Source: Icerya purchasi
Lineage: Eukaryota > Arthropoda > Insecta > Hemiptera > Monophlebidae
Reading direction: 5' to 3'
Length of the DNA: 64,000 nt
NCBI GenBank assembly: GCA_039619475.1
Contig: CM077115.1
Coordinates: 400,058,557-400,122,556 of the forward strand
Shown here piece by piece: positions 34,889-47,589 of this stretch. The notes beneath the pieces were generated by a model, which was not told the DNA's origin, made no database searches, and saw only the letters and a list, made by a program, of their open reading frames with translations. The first letter of the stretch is position 1. Every line of letters starts with the position of its first letter. Both the position numbers and the translations under genes were made by a program.

Positions 34889-37165
34889 ACGATTTCCTTG
34901 AGGGTAAAGAATCACGACCTCCTTTCGCTTAATGATCAGAAAGTCGAGAAAAAAAAGTATAAAAAGAAATCGCGAAAGCAAATTAAAGAAAATTTGTGCG
35001 GGCGCCAACGGTGATATATCGGTTCACCGTTACCGGAATAGCTCTGCCTAGCAAAGCATTAGGCTTTTAATTAATCGCGGAAGAAAGAAAGAGAAAAAAA
35101 AAGAAAAGGAAAAAAAAAACCAAAAAACGGAACCCGTCTCACGACGGCGATACACTCTCTTCGGAACAGAGATAGCACGAGGGCCCACCACGTGTCCAAA
35201 TGACGAAAACTTAATAATAAAAAAAATTTTTGTGTATTTTCAAAAACGCGGGCGAAACAAAAATAATATACGTATGTAATGACTAAAAAAACTAATAAAG
35301 AAAAATGACTGAATGCGACAACGGCGTAGCACGTGTCGATGTGCACGATCAAAAAAAAACATGCGGCCACCAGAACATCGGTCAGTCGCAATCGACTGTT
35401 CGGTGGTCCGTCAAAAGCGCGACCCGTAATTACACTAACATGCGACTAGTTAATTGCTGAGCAATTAAACAACGACTGGCTATCGATTAGCCAAGAAAGC
35501 GACTAGATAGATCTCGGTACCTGACGGGGCTTTTGCCGATCGACATATACGCATCGTCGAAATTACCCGGTACCTTGTAAATTAAACATATATATATCAC
35601 ACCACCGACTGTTCTAGAACATTCTTCAATTTCTATATATATTTTAAACGGCAGCTATCCCTGTCTTTCCGGGATTTTTATAAATTCGGTCGCGACTCTC
35701 GCAGTTCTACGCTCTATACTTGTACATGTACTTGTACTTATATGCTTATCAACGGTAAACGCTATTTCTCCGCGATTTTCGACCACGCTCGCTACCCCGC
35801 GAGCACAGCCGATAGCCGCTGCGTTCGGGATTACCACACAGCTCGGCCGAAACCGCGTCGCCGATCGCAATTCACCGTTGTCTTCCGCTGCCCGAGAAAA
35901 ACTCGACATATAAATGAATTAAATCGAAATAATAATTTCTACCTCGGACAGCGTTATCTAAGGCGTATAAAGCGTAATAAACTCGCTTCAGCTGCCGAAT
36001 CCGTCTCAATATATATGAAAAAACTTTAATAAACGGGAAGTTTTGCTTTTGTATTTTTTGTAGACGCTTCGAAGACGATTTTGTGTTTCTATTTTGAACA
36101 TTTGGAAATTATTTTTCACGTAAAAATAAGTTTTAATAATAAGGTTTTTTATAATTACACGACTATTGGGAGGAGAGGGGAGTAAAGAAAACGCCTTTTA
36201 CGTTATTTCTTTTCTTAAAAGAGATACACTAGTTTAAATATGGCACCGTCCGTAGTAACTTTAATTAAGCGGCTATTCTGCAGAAAAAGTATCTACATTT
36301 TTCTGTTAAAAGTAGCTTAATAATACTAGAAGAAATTTTTTAAAGCCCTGTAGAAAAGAAAATATTCGCAAAAGATTTCCTTCTTTTTTTTAAATTACTG
36401 CGCATTTATTAAAATCTGACAACTGAAAGGAATTTTCATCAACAAAACTCGCGAATGTTTCACAGCATTAAAAAAATACTCGCATCTAGCCATCAAAATA
36501 AGGCGATCCTTTCAACATTCATTTTTATTTTTAATTTAACCGGACGTACGGTAGGTGGATTATTTTTATTTTTTTAACCCTTTCTTATCATGACCGAAAA
36601 ATTTTTATAAACAGGTCTTATCGAAATAAGAATAGGCTAAATCAAAAAAAGGAAAAGAATAAACATTGACCAAAGCCGATAGAGTCTCTATATGTTACCC
36701 TCAAATTTCACAAGAAAACATTGATTTCAACAAACTTCACTTGAATCAAAGGTACGCTGACTGTTAATCTTTACCGTGTGCGATTTAATAATCGACTAAA
36801 ATAACGCTTGGAAAAAAAAAAAAACGCTTAAAATTCATTCAAATTCAACGCTCAGACGTCGCTCATTAAGGAACGACACGAGTAATTAGAGCGAGATGTT
36901 TTATTGCTAAAAATTGTAACGTGTCACCAGCGGGTAGCTAATCATTCGGAAAGGCATCGACGGTGGGATCCGATTAAAGATCAATAAGGCGACGATGCGA
37001 CAGCTGTGTTAATATTTCGGAAGTCGTGTTTGAGCGTGATACTAGCGCGCGCGCGAAGATCAAGGGAAGACGTTAACCTTTTCCAGCGATCTGCCTCTTC
37101 GAAGTTGGGACCGGCGGGGCCTGGAAGACGTTTATAAATCTGGAACTGGAAGTGAACCGTGAAAA

Positions 37166-37167
37166 TG

Positions 37168-37209
<42 letters not shown>
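37166..37209. repeat. (TA)n(TG)n microsatellite
   Basis: About 11 TA units followed directly by about 11 TG units. Confidence 0.95.
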
Positions 37210-39754
37210 GCAAATGGCAAAGTAGAATCATCGCAAACGGGCCAACTTTTCGGAGGAAGAGGCATTTAAATAATGCACGCCGCTCCGAAACGACAGTTTA
37301 TTTTTATTCATTCCTTCCGCGCTTCTTTCCACTTGATACGAACAGCTCATTAGATGGCGGGCGGAGGGAACTGCATGCTCATTTTTCGGTTGCAATAAAC
37401 GCGACGGCTCCAGTCCATCGCCTAATAATCACTGAACCCCGCCACACCTTTGCATGTGTTCTTATCTAAACTCTAGATCCGTAAATTACTTAGTACTTAC
37501 AAACTCTCGCAGAACAGGGTTATATCACTATTGTTAACGATAATTTATTTTGGTAGTACTCTAGTCTGTACGATTCTCGACAGAAATGGCTGAGCGAATC
37601 GATGATTTCCAAACGGAAGCGATAAAATGAAATTTCACATCCGCCAGATACGCAGCAGAACTGGCCTATACTTATAGAATTTATGCGATGGTATTCTTTT
37701 TTCATGTCCTCGCACATCTGGAAAATAGTTTAAAAATACCCGAGTTAAAATTCAGTTGCCAGGGGAGATGGTATGATTTTCGATAACGCGCCATTTATTA
37801 TATAATTGGTACATGTAAAAAACATTAGAAAAATTAAGAACGCGTTGAGAGCGGTTTTTTTTAAAATTAGTGTTAAATTTTTTTCATTCACACTCGCACA
37901 CAGTTACACGAAGACTACACTTCCTAGCACGCACTGGCCGCCCTTGACATTTTTAATTAATTTAAACATCATCATACCACATGGCTCTCTTTCTCTCTCT
38001 CTCCCATATGATCATGCACAGACACGTCTAAAGCTAGAACCTTAAGACTCTGATTCTAGAGTTGCCGTAAAGTCTTACAAACCAAATACAAACATAAGTT
38101 GTAAGGAATATTTTCATTTTCTTCTTGAAGTTGTCCGTAATATTTCAAAGATTGACCAACAGACGACACGGTTTTCTATACAGTCTTTCTGTACTATTTT
38201 GGATGAATAATTTTGAAACATTATTTCTCAACAGGTGCATTCATAAACGGGGAACAACCAACGTGCTGAATTTCAAACAAATCCAGACGCAACAAATTTC
38301 TAAAAATAATGAATACTATGCTTTTTACTAATTCTCCGAGAGCGTGGAATTTGAAAAGATTCTTGCTACGCGTTATGTCGAAAGAAATAAAGAAATAAGT
38401 GATTTTTAAAAATTTGTCTTTTCTAAAAAGACCAACTCAGCGGTTTAACAAAAAAAAAAAAAAAAAATGTTTTTGAGTTTATTTATTGTTTCCTTTTTTT
38501 TTTTGTTTTTTATAATCCACAGAGAAAATCTCTACATCCGATAAAGAAAAATCTGAATTAATTTAAAAAAACTTACGACATATATATTAATATATACGTA
38601 TATATAGAAATACTTATTAATTATTTATTAATGAAATTGAAACGATTATTAATTTCATGAATTTTTAGTAAATTATGGTTTATGTCATATGTAAACGGTA
38701 AATCTCGAACATATTTTAATACATACGTAATTTCCTAAATGAGTTTTTGCTAAATTACGGTTTATCGTCTTATATGTGATATGTAGATTTTAGGGCTAGT
38801 GCATTGAGCCTTCACAATCCTCCCGATAAACATTGCCATACAACGCGACCCCCTTTTTGCTTATAAAATCTTTACATTCTCTACAGAATAATAAAGAAGT
38901 TGCGGATATAAAAATTTCCCGAACCAATGTAGATACTATTTATTTTGAATAATTTCCAATTCATTTTCTTGCCGGTTTAACGTGAACATTAGCTAATTAG
39001 GAAATGGGAGGAAAATGGAATAATTACGTCTTGAGATATAGCAAACGAAAATAATCCGAAAGCTGAAATAACACGAAGAAGGAAAGGAACTGAATGATCA
39101 AGACCCACTAGTACGGAGACTAATTAGTAGAAGAGGCGAGGAGTAACGAGATGGAAGAGCATTTTGATCAGCGTCTCAGCAAAGAGGGCAGGGTGGAGAA
39201 TATACTAGTAAGAAGTGGAAATGCAGGAAACAAACTGAGCACAAAGTGTACAAGTTGCAGAACTGGTCGTGCCACAGAAAAGGAAATTAAGAAATCAAAG
39301 ATGAGGCGTGCGGTCGCCGGTTGAATAGACAAATGGTAATCAGAATTTGGGAATGAAGAGAAATAACAGTTAATTTAAAATGAACGGCTATAATAATAAT
39401 ATTGCGGGATGCAAATAGGCTAAGAAAAATGTATACCGGAAGAAGAATGAGCTAGCAGATCCGCCGGGTCACATTCCCGATGACTGAACACAATTTAGAT
39501 AAAGCGGGAAAGAAACGATCTTTCTCAGTGCGGTTAGAAGTGTCTGGTCTAGTCTAGCTGTGAGTTTCCGCATTTTTTGTAAACTTTGATGAACTTGCGC
39601 GCACACCTTAATATTCCAAATTTTGACAATCGAAACCAATAATATATATACATAACTCGGCCATTTTGGCCTCGCAAGGGGCTGTGCCCCTTGACCCCTC
39701 TTGCTTTCATTTCTGTCTCTCTCTCTTCTTTACTTTGTATAAAATGATCAAAAT

Positions 39755-40000
39755 TTACAACGTAATTCTTACTGGCATCAACAAAAAAAAAAAAAAGTAT
39801 AACATTACCACAAAAATCCTATCCTAACATTTAACTTTCATTATATAAAACTAAGATATTTTTTTTCGTTACATTTTTCATTACATAAAATTGTGACATT
39901 TTTAAAATAACAATAACAAAAATCCTATAAAATATAACAAACGTTACATAAAATTGGGACATTTTTTCTAATGGGGAGTAGCCTAAGAATTACGTTGTAA
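39755..40000. mobile_element. 246-bp MITE with 17-bp perfect terminal inverted repeats
   Basis: TTACAACGTAATTCTTA at 39755-39771 is matched exactly on the opposite strand at 39984-40000. The 246 bp between the outer ends are A/T-rich, non-coding, and contain three copies of a motif like CATTACATAAAATTGTGACA (near 39838, 39879 and 39947). Length, perfect terminal repeats and lack of coding sequence fit a miniature inverted-repeat element. I cannot define the target duplication with certainty, so the superfamily stays open. Just to the left at 39667-39703 lies GGCCTCGCAAGGGGCTGTGC, a separate GC-rich palindromic string. Confidence 0.7.
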
Positions 40001-40713
40001 TTAATACACAGGTGGAAAAAGGTTTAAATTTATGTGTATGAAATTTAAGTAGATGCGGCACTGTGTTTGATCAATTGCTTGTTAAGTTGTTGTATGTGTT
40101 TAAATTAATAATTTCAACCTTTAGGCGGAATAAGAAAACAACGCAACCGAACGAAAGCGGAAACATCCTCGACGCGCTGGTAAAGATTATTTATTGGTAA
40201 CTAGCTTACTACTACAAAAGGATTGTGTTTATGCCCAGAAGAGGGAATATTTTTGATTATAATCGATTTCAGATTAAATCAATTCACTTAGAAGTTGTCA
40301 GTTACGCGGTAAAAAAGCGTACATTTTTACAAAATAAACGATATAACTGTTCGACTTTTGTTTAATCGACGATTTGCTAAAAATTGGCTCAGTTCTTCTT
40401 ACCGTGACCTTTACCTACTCTATAATAATGTAAGAGAACCGGAACGATCAAATCGGAAGGATTACACGCAGCAAAAAATCGAGAGAATATTATAAGATAT
40501 ATTAAGCGCATGAAAATTTCTTCAGGAAGGCGTGTTATTAAAAGCTGCCTGTGGACTGATTTCTGTTTTTCGCTCACTTTTTTTGAAGCCCCAGCTTCGA
40601 GTATTATAGGGGGCGATATACGTGAATCGTAACTACTAAAACTACATTATACCGGTGATTAAATCGAACGAATATTGACTGAAATTTTAAAAAGCGCAGG
40701 TTTTAAAAAGAAA
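40001..40713. other. AT-rich sequence without a recognisable gene
   Basis: Nothing recognisable between two non-coding elements. Confidence 0.5.
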
Positions 40714-41092
40714 AATGCCGACCTCGAGATAAAATTCAATAAAAATACACTAAAAAGTAAAAAATAATTATTCCACAAGAATATATTTTATAGTAAAACA
40801 TATACTTTAAGGTGATATTATAATTTTTCTATAACATTATAATATGTTAATTGGAGTTTCGGTACATTAAATTCGAATTTACAATATCTAGAATCAATTT
40901 AATGAATATTTAGTGCAGTTTTTAATTATTACTGCAATTTGTGATTTCCGGTATGAATGTTGTTTAAGAATTAACATATTACCGTACGGTATTACATCGT
41001 TCTGAAATATATTTTTTATCATCGGATAATTATTTATTACTTTGTAGTGCACTTTTATTAAATCCTTAACAGTAAATTTTTGAGGTCGGTAT
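40714..41092 (-). mobile_element. foldback MITE (family F, copy 1)
   Basis: The left end AATGCCGACCTC and right end GAGGTCGGTATT are inverted. Further in, ACACTAAAAAGTAAAAAATA (about 40747) pairs with the inverted form TATTTATTACTTTGTAGTGC at about 41031-41050, and the similarity continues toward the centre (ATATGTTAATT left, AATTAACATATT right). The loop reads TTTAGTGCAGTTTTTAATTA, which is the reverse complement of the loop of the copy at 47.0 kb, so the two are the same family in opposite orientation and of nearly equal length (379 and 389 bp). No coding content. Confidence 0.75.
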
Positions 41093-41840
41093 TAAAAAAA
41101 AAAACAAACAACGAAAACAAAAGGCGACCAACGTATAACTTTTCTTTTTTTTTTTTGTTTGCAAGTCGTTAAAAAACACGGAATACATAATTTTACCAAT
41201 TTTAAAATTTTCCGACTTTAGTTTCGGTTTTGTAAATCCATACTGACAACACTAAATTAAATTACACCAACATTAATAAAATGATTTGTTTTGCTGTGAA
41301 ATTGTTCAAGTTAATAACGAAATTTAAGAATAAACAATTATTAAAGTTAAAAATAAATTCGTATTAGATCTGAAACGTTTGAAGGAAAGCACGATACGCC
41401 GAATTTATAAAATTTTATTTCAGTCTGCTGTAAAATATTTCGAACATTTCGAATATTTCTTACGTTTTGTCCTGTCCGCTCCCGTTTCGAAACAATGAAA
41501 TTCTTAATAATGAACCGGACACCACATTTCGTCGCAGCCTTGAAATGTACTCAAGTCCGTGTCCGTCGTTTATTATAAGCCATCGATTTTCCCTGTTGAT
41601 CTTTCAAGTCCCGATGAGTTAAATTATTAAATAAATAACGAAGTAACGAAATAAGGAAATAAATAAAAAACAATGTCATACATTCTCATTAATGAAATAG
41701 GCCACATTTCATCGATGTGTTTAAAATGTATCAAGTCTGCCGTTTATCACGACGATCTGAATACTTTTAACGATTTTAAATACTCATCAGCGGTTTATAT
41801 TAGAAACTCGACGAAATATCCTCTCAGTATTTTAATTCTA

Positions 41841-41871
<31 letters not shown>

Positions 41872-44800
41872 TGTTATTATTGTTATTATTGTTATTACTA
41901 CTATTATCATTAAAATTTTAATTTTCTGTTAATATTTTATTTTAAACTTTTCGGAAATATTTATTGTTTTAGTTATTTTCTTATGCAGCGATTTTTAGAA
42001 GTTATTGAAGTAAATATGTAAAAATGCTAACGCTTTCATTTTATAATGTTCGGTAAACAAAAATTGTTGCTCTTTAGTTTGTAAATAGGTGTTAGATTAA
42101 GATAACATTTTTTTCTGTATAGTCCATGGCTCGCGTATCAATGAGCGTAGATGGAATATTATACGTAAAAATGATAGTAATAAAGGCTATTTGATTTGAT
42201 ATTAATACGTCCTACCAATTCATGTTATAATGAAAAACTTAACAACATTCCACTGTAATCAGGCTGCGCGCTAAATTACTTTACGATTAAACCAGTTGTG
42301 TTTATTAAAAATAAAAATAGCACCCCGACTTGCTACGAAGTAACGAATTCGCTTTCGAGGTATAATGTACCAATCAAAAGTGAAACAGTTACTCCGAAAC
42401 ATATCGGCGTTATTTTTAATAAATACACCTGTTTTTTGCGACAATTAAAATTACAACATTACAGATTTAAAAAAAAAAAAAAAAAAAAAAGAAGCAATAT
42501 TTTGAGAAAATGATTTACTTAAGGGTACGTATGTAAATATTTTTCTCGAAGGGAATTATCCGGTCGGCAATAGCTGTATCAAATCTAATTAATCAAAACC
42601 AGTTGCTCTTATTTAACGGTTACCCTTTCCAGCGGTCAGATAAATCGGCCAGTAGTCTACTACGAAGTGAATTCCCATTCGGCGGAACAGATAATTCAAT
42701 AATGTAAATAGCACGAAAAGCGGAGCATAAATGAACCGGGATGAATTTTAATTTTTCCATCAACCGACTCGAGAGGAATCGCGCCGATACGATTCGTTCG
42801 GTCGATTCGCACGTATGCACTACATTCCGTGACGAGACGTGCATGATTGGCCACATAATTCAGGAAGTACGTTAAACCGAAGAATAGATGGAAAAAATAA
42901 ACGTACGTATTTTCCTTTAAAACAATAAATAACCGAAACGTAGCGAATCTAATCATAAATCGAGTTGTTACTACACCATTCATCATTTCCTAACGGAAAC
43001 CCGAAAAGAAGAAAATCGAACCTAAACAAAAGTAACTGCATCAGCAACCTTGTAATCCAAAAACACAAATACCGTCTCAACCGTTTCAAATTACCTACAT
43101 TAAAATAAATAAAAGACACATACATACACACATCTTTCTATACCTGCTACCTGTGCGTATATATTTATTTATATATGTATATTCGAACTGGAAAAACAAA
43201 CAATGACTAGAAATGTTCAATAAATATCGTTTAGAAAAAATTGGTACATATATATATATATATATATATATACAAACACGTATATATGCAAAATGATTTA
43301 TACATCGAGTAAAAAAGTATTCAAAACACGGTTAAAATAAGTTCCGTAGAAATAATAATGATCAGCTCGAATGATACGTTTTCCCAATATATTTGTATTA
43401 ATGCAGGTAGTATTTGCGAGAATTTTTGAATAATAACGGAGCCATCATTGTACAGAAAAATACGATGAACTAATCCATTTTATTTGTAATATCATTTTCA
43501 TTCTTGTTATTTTCTAGCGCTTACATCCATATACTTAAGCATAAAAAACAGGGGCGGCATCGATGATATAAAGAAACCAAGTTTGAAATACTAGTGCGGT
43601 GTTACCGGCGTCTTATTTTAACATGGTGTTCGAATACTGATATGGTTCAGCCGCAGACATGAAACAAGTTAGTTTTCCATCTTTCTACCTAAACCGGAGT
43701 CGACTGATCGTCATGACTAAGTTATTGAAATATACGATTTCTCGTATACTTATTTGTCGAATTCATAAATGTATTTTAATCTCGCAACGTGAAACAGGGT
43801 ATGTGGGAATCCGAGAACCAATCACTTTTCACTTCTTCATTTTAATACACGTTTCCCCAGTAAATACCGAAGTGGCTAGGAATTTACGCAGACACAATCA
43901 GTTAAGGAACCGCCAAGACAAATTTATCATGACTCCGGACAGCGAGGCATAGTAGCGCGTGGATGTCCGGCAAAGAATCGTCTGTGTTTGGTGCGGTACA
44001 ACGCACACACGCTATAGGAGCTTCGCTGTTTTAATGCTCTTCCGTTAGAAAAGATGTGACTGGTATTTTCTTTTATTTCTCTACGGCAGATCCGGTTCTA
44101 GTTGTTAATCTGGTAGCACTAACAAAGAATCAATCGTGATTATTAAATTTGAAGACCGGATCTGCATCGGAACGTTTTCATCTTTTTGATAAGAAACTGG
44201 TTTATGGAATTTTTACGTTTCACAAAGGATAAGACCGTATTCGAAAAAGCTCTCTTATCGCATTTATTAGAAGATCCTCGAAGAATTTTAACTGTAAGGA
44301 AAAGTTAAGTCCATACTTTTGTCATGCTCCAGTTTCGTTTACAAGCCACCGACGGCAAATGTACGAAACAATAAATCGATTATAAAATTACTGCGAATAG
44401 GAATACGCATTCAAACTCTGTTTAATATCCCCCTCACCCACTTTGCATTTATAATTCAAAAAACTGTTGCATCAGTGATGTATTCAACAAATAAATATCC
44501 TTATTTATTTCATAAAGTTATCAATTCACAATAATACGTCGAACACGAATTACAAAATGTACTATAAAATTATACAACAAAAACAAATCATATAAAAATA
44601 TTAACAAAAAAAAAAAAACCATTAAAAAATTACAAACGTCGATTCTATTTTTTTTTTTCAATATTTTTATATTATTCGTGTTTGGCATATTATTGTGAAT
44701 TAATAATATGTAGTGCCGACAATATTACATTTAACATCGTAAATATCCATTTACTCTGCAACCCGAATAAACTACAATCTCTACGTAACACTGGACACAC

Positions 44801-45597
44801 AAACTAATTATATTCCTAGCGACGTTACTGAAACTTATAAAAATATTGCCAATTCCAATACGATGATATCCGGATGATAGTCACCTCGAAATCCTCAATA
44901 ATCAAGGACTTGGTAGAAAAGACCGCGGTGGTTGACTGATAAACAAACTCAGTATTTACTACAGACTGGCAATCCGGAGACACTCTTCTCTGATGACATT
45001 GACGATACGTATGTATTTGGCGAACATGGGGCGTCGTAAAACGACAACAGAAGAAAATGTACGAAATTTCATATGCCCTAAATTATTTTCGTTATGTGTT
45101 TTTTAATCGAACTGTGTATTAAATCAAACTTGAAACCATTTACGGATAAAACGAAAATTCTTGAAAATGGGCCAAAGCAGTATTCCCGATTTACGAAGAT
45201 CTCTCTCTCTCTCTCTATGTAAATAGAAATTACTAGAACAATACGCTGATGGATTGACACGAAAAACAATTAAACTTCTAACGCGTTTGTATGGTAATCA
45301 GCATCTGAACCAAATTCTCGCCGCGTTGTTCTAATTGAAATTGCTTTACATATTTCACCGATAATTTTCAGTGAAGGCACATATTACACAGAGATGATAT
45401 TTTAAGTGTTTGGTATCGACTTACATGTATAGTGCGCAGAACAATGCATGCCAGATTGACCGTAAAAACTTAAAAAGTGCCTAGGGCAATGGCGATGACA
45501 TATGAGGGGTAAGGTCGCTTTATGATCTCCAAATCGACACGTGATAATTAAAAAAAAAAAAATTACTACAGAAACTGTAGTTAGAACTTTAGTTTTT
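41093..45597. other. AT-rich sequence with microsatellites, no recognisable gene
   Basis: About 4.5 kb with no recognisable coding or RNA gene. It holds a TTA/TTG trinucleotide run (41839-41912), an A run (42470-42490), a TA run (43248-43272) and a CT run (45201-45217). Confidence 0.55.
41839..41912. repeat. (TTA)n trinucleotide repeat
   Basis: About 24 units of TTA with scattered TCA, TTG and CTA variants. Confidence 0.9.
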
Positions 45598-45722
45598 ATC
45601 TGTCGTGGCGTAGTCAGTTAGTTAATTGTGTTTCGTTCAGGTAGAACCGAGTTCGAATTTTTCTGTCGCACACTGAAACTCGCGCTCGTTAATGTCCGAG
45701 ACCAAAAAAAAAAAAATTGAAA
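45598..45722 (+). mobile_element. SINE-like element with tRNA-type promoter boxes
   Basis: GTGGCGTAGTCAGTTAGT (about 45604) resembles an RNA polymerase III A box and GAGTTCGAATTT (about 45649-45660) a B box, at the usual spacing. A short body follows, ending GTCCGAGACC and 13 A residues near 45702-45715. TAGTTTTT occurs on both sides (45590-45597 and 45723-45730) and may be an 8-bp target duplication. The boxes, short body, A tail and flanking direct repeat together fit a tRNA-derived SINE. A standard tRNA cloverleaf cannot be drawn, so it is not a tRNA gene. Confidence 0.55.
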
Positions 45723-46998
45723 TAGTTTTTCCGAAACTACTTTTTTTTTTAAATTTACGCATTCGAGATAATTCGAACACTGATATAGTTCAAATTATGT
45801 TGTTTTTAATCATTTTCCATTTAGAGTGTGTAACTTCAGTGGCTCTACAGCATATGGAACAGTAGTTAGATTCAGATGAGAAGGATGCTCCCCATATAGG
45901 ATAACTCTATACGCTTACGGTGGAGGACGCGTTAGAAAAAATGTCTTGGATAATACGGCCTTCTATAGGACAATTTCTTCGGCTGTTTCGAAATTAGGGC
46001 AGTTAATTAGCATATAAGTGATGTAGGGGATGTGGATGGCTGGTGGTTTCATATGTTCACTACTGTTTTCAAAAATTTTGGAAATTATTATAAGAAATTG
46101 TTTTTTTTTTAAAAACTATATTTTATGCTGAGTTGTCAAAAATCGAACGAAAAAAGAAAGGTCTTTGTTTAACTATAACTACAGCCGTACTGAAATAATA
46201 TGCGTACTTTTTCCGGTGAACCATTAATCGCATTTTCCGTGTTGGGATATAGTTTTTTAAAGAAAGTCGCAGAATTATGCGTGTCTTTTTTTCTTCTTCT
46301 TCTTCTAATAGTTTTTAATAAAAGTTAATATAAACACAGTTGAAATATCCTGAATTCTCTCAATAGAACACTAATTAATTAAATAACTTCAATTTATCGT
46401 CCGTTCGCAATGCTATTCCCCCCCTTTTAAAGGTGTTTATTGAAAGTAACTAAGTAAATATCACACTACTAAGCGAAATTTTACCGATTTCATCGTAATT
46501 ATACTAACATTATATCATAGATATAAGTTACGTAGAGATCAAAAAAATATTAAGAAAGAGAAGAGAAAAATATTTTCCAATGTGAAAGAATTTATTTACT
46601 CGCGCATTTTTGAAAAATGAGTAAAGCTATTAGCTCGTCCATTGGAGAGTTTGCGAACATTTTTGCGCCAAATTAGGAGATTTGCTTTCCTCGTATATTA
46701 CAGGTAATATATGGCGCGATTAATAGAGGTTATATTAGATTAGGTCATACGCAATTGCCTCTCCACGTATATACAATTGTTGTCGCTATAGAGTGTGCTG
46801 TACGAGGAAAAATTATTGTTTAATTCTTATCTATTGTTACACGAAAATAAAATTACATTTCAATTAATTCAACATCCGATAGAAAATTAAAAAAAAAAAA
46901 AATCTTTTTTATTTTACCGTTGTTACGACGACTGATATAATAGCAATTACGTAAAAATAAACATTTTCACTTTCAACATCGACTGTCACTATTAATTA
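45723..46998. other. AT-rich sequence, possible trace of a retrotransposon tail
   Basis: No gene. On the minus strand near 46035-45975, ITYMLINCPNFETAEE faintly resembles the end of the cysteine-histidine knuckle seen at 5.1 kb, but the rest is missing and I do not call it. Confidence 0.4.
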
Positions 46999-47464
46999 TA
47001 AAAAGTAAAAAATAAAATGCTTTTTTACAAAAAATAAATACCGATATTTGAAGGTTTATTATAAAAAATTTTAAAAAATGCACTAAAAAGTAAAAAATAA
47101 TTACTCCCGATAAGAAAATATACATATATATCAGAGTGATATAACACTTAAGTGGTGATATCGTAATTCTTATACAACATTAATTTTTTGGAGTTGGAAT
47201 TATATTACATATTAAACGAATAATTAAAAACTGCATTAAATGTTGATTAAATTGTTCCTAACATGAATTTAATTCCAACTCAAAAAAGTTAATGTTGTAT
47301 AAGAATTACGATATCACCACTTAAGTGTTATATCACTCTGATATATATATTTTCTTATCGGGAGTAATTATTTTTTACTTTTTAGTGCATTTTTAAATTT
47401 TTATAATAAACCTTGAAGTCGGTATTTATTTTTTGTAAAAAAGCATTTTATTTTTTACTTTTTA
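46999..47464 (+). mobile_element. foldback MITE (family F, copy 2) with extended arms
   Basis: The core element (about 47038-47426) has ends AATACCGATATTTGAAGG and CCTTGAAGTCGGTATT. Its arms are nearly identical: for example CACTAAAAAGTAAAAAATAA (47081-47100) and AGTGGTGATATCGTAATTCT (47151-47170) recur inverted at about 47367-47386 and 47297-47316. The arms meet at a loop of about 52 bp (47210-47261). The inverted symmetry extends outside the core by about 38 bp on each side (46999-47037 and 47427-47464) and itself repeats the AAAAAGTAAAAAATAA string, which the 40.7-kb copy lacks; this could be a nested older copy. Arm identity is much higher here than in the other copy, so it looks younger. 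No coding content. Confidence 0.85.
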
Positions 47465-47589
47465 GTGCATTTTTATTCAATTAAATTAAAACATTTATTT
47501 CCACGGTAAAAACACCAAAAGCTACATTTCCATGGTAATTTGGCAAATTTATAGTATTTTAAGTCAAAAATCTAATCCGACGGTGAAAA

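Larger units (their letters stand above)
34739..39754. other. mixed sequence with small repeats, no recognisable gene
   Basis: About 5 kb without an identifiable coding exon. It contains a 28-bp tandem pair near 34829-34888, a group of short hairpins at 35050-35495, a less A/T-rich block at 35650-35990, and a TA/TG microsatellite at 37166-37209. In the 35.65-35.99 kb block both strands stay open for about 85-95 codons, but neither product resembles a family I know. Confidence 0.45.

Noticed and set aside
34790..35015. Possible LTR edge with a primer-binding-like GGGCGCCAACG string
   Set aside because: No second LTR, no gag-pol sequence and no clear TG...CA boundaries were found, so only the short tandem duplication is listed.
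35071..35391. Minus-strand open stretch whose first 25 residues look like a secretion signal
   Set aside because: It does not begin with ATG in that frame, the rest is low-complexity hydrophobic sequence from A/T runs, and no splice donor is convincing.
45970..46075. Minus-strand ITYMLINCPNFETAEE, similar to the cysteine-histidine end of RNase H-bearing retrotransposons
   Set aside because: Only about 16 residues match, the key histidine is a tyrosine, and no RNase H, knuckle start or 3' tail is visible around it.
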